DNA of 64,000 nucleotides from Stichopus chloronotus (lineage: Eukaryota; Echinodermata; Holothuroidea; Aspidochirotida; Stichopodidae): the NCBI GenBank assembly GCA_021234535.1, contig CM037830.1, positions 38,130,437 to 38,194,436 on the forward strand, in the 5' to 3' direction. The notes below the pieces were generated by a model that was not told the DNA's origin, did no database searches, and saw only the letters and a program-made list of their open reading frames with translations. Both the position numbers and the translations under genes were made by a program. Shown here in pieces: positions 63,400 to 64,000 of this stretch (the first letter of the stretch is position 1; the number at the start of each line of letters is the position of its first letter).

Positions 63400-63566
63400 A
63401 AGGTTAATCAACTTTGAACCTGTGTATTAACTGTAGTATAACGCACCCTCGGGTGTTAATGCTATTGCTGGATGCACTCGGGCTGCGCCCTCATGCATCG
63501 CTTGCATTAACCCCCGATCGTGCATTATCCTTCAGTTAATGCACAGGTCCAAAGTTGATTAACCTT
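63400..63566. mobile_element. 167-bp palindromic MITE
   Basis: AAGGTTAATCAACTTTGAAC at the left end is inverted at the right end, with about 64-base arms at roughly 85-90% identity by eye. The centre (GATGCACTCGGGC..GCCCTCATGCATC) is itself a hairpin. No target duplication was resolved. Confidence 0.75.
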
Positions 63567-64000
63567 GTTCATACATACCAACAAGATTTTGATACAAAAA
63601 AGGACGAAACAAGAAAGGAATTTGGTCCTTAAATAACCGCATTTTTATTAGAAAGGAACCCTGAGAAAAGGTAAACAAATTTAAAACATGTCAGCAATTT
63701 TCGTACGCGAAACAGAAAGTAACCCCCTAGACAAAAAGAATAACAATAACCATTTTACATAGCAGCAATGCGTGCTTTAGTTCATTTGTCGTGCTTTATT
63801 ATAGTTCGTTCAGTTTGCAACTTGTAGTGTACTTATATATGCACGCGCGCTGTGGTCAGTGTACGTACGTGTATTCACTGTGTAGTGTGTACGTAACTAC
63901 TGCGTGCTACAGAGCGTTGTACAGCTACGGGGCCTGATTACTGATATTTTGGATAAAGACAGTGACAGATTCATGACTGAACATTTCGAGAAAAACTGCT
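63567..64000. other. No gene seen
   Basis: Right edge of the window. It holds GTACGTAC-type short palindromes near 63860 and no recognisable exon. Confidence 0.45.

Overview
The window is animal nuclear DNA. Genes are split by GT..AG introns, one of them 7.8 kb long, and the AT-rich, repeat-dense sequence between them carries many poly-G/C and CA runs. The repeat content (a THAP-type P element, DIRS-like retrotransposon remains, tRNA-derived SINEs, and many ~150-bp units built on a TGACCTTTGACCTCC core), together with a CYP2-clan P450 and a GNL3L gene, suggests a marine invertebrate deuterostome. An echinoderm is my best guess, but that is inference. No bacterial features, rRNA or intact tRNA gene were found.

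Layout. 1-5.7 kb holds several copies of a modular element (tandem ~150-bp units, then CA repeats, then a terminal hairpin). A minus-strand first exon of a membrane-anchored P450 lies at 5697-5879; its later exons must lie beyond the left edge. 6-22 kb is mostly non-coding and contains a 150-bp duplication, a GACTCGA-rich block, a 1.5-kb inverted-repeat element with a 313-bp MITE nested in it, a tRNA-like sequence and a telomere-like 13-bp minisatellite. 23.4-30.6 kb is a complete P-family DNA transposon (7238 bp, 30-bp perfect TIRs, 8-bp target duplication) whose THAP-transposase gene is broken. A 157-bp tandem array follows at 30.9-32.7 kb.

The only gene with both ends in view is a plus-strand P450 (33843-45734, five exons, 465 aa). 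Its heme and K-helix motifs are good, but the I-helix oxygen-activation motif and the C-helix Trp are degenerate and no membrane anchor is visible. Its first intron holds an antisense DIRS-like reverse transcriptase/RNase H relic. A second DIRS-like relic lies at 48.6-48.9 kb. From 60.8 down to 52.8 kb, on the minus strand, run eight exons for the C-terminal two thirds of GNL3L/nucleostemin, a circularly permuted nucleolar GTPase. The rest of the right end is intron or upstream sequence with a palindromic MITE and a tRNA-like SINE.

The three host loci show no shared pathway. The mobile-element layer is the most informative part: a P element with pristine ends but a dead gene, and a family of tandem-unit elements whose terminal hairpins keep pairing although their sequences differ.
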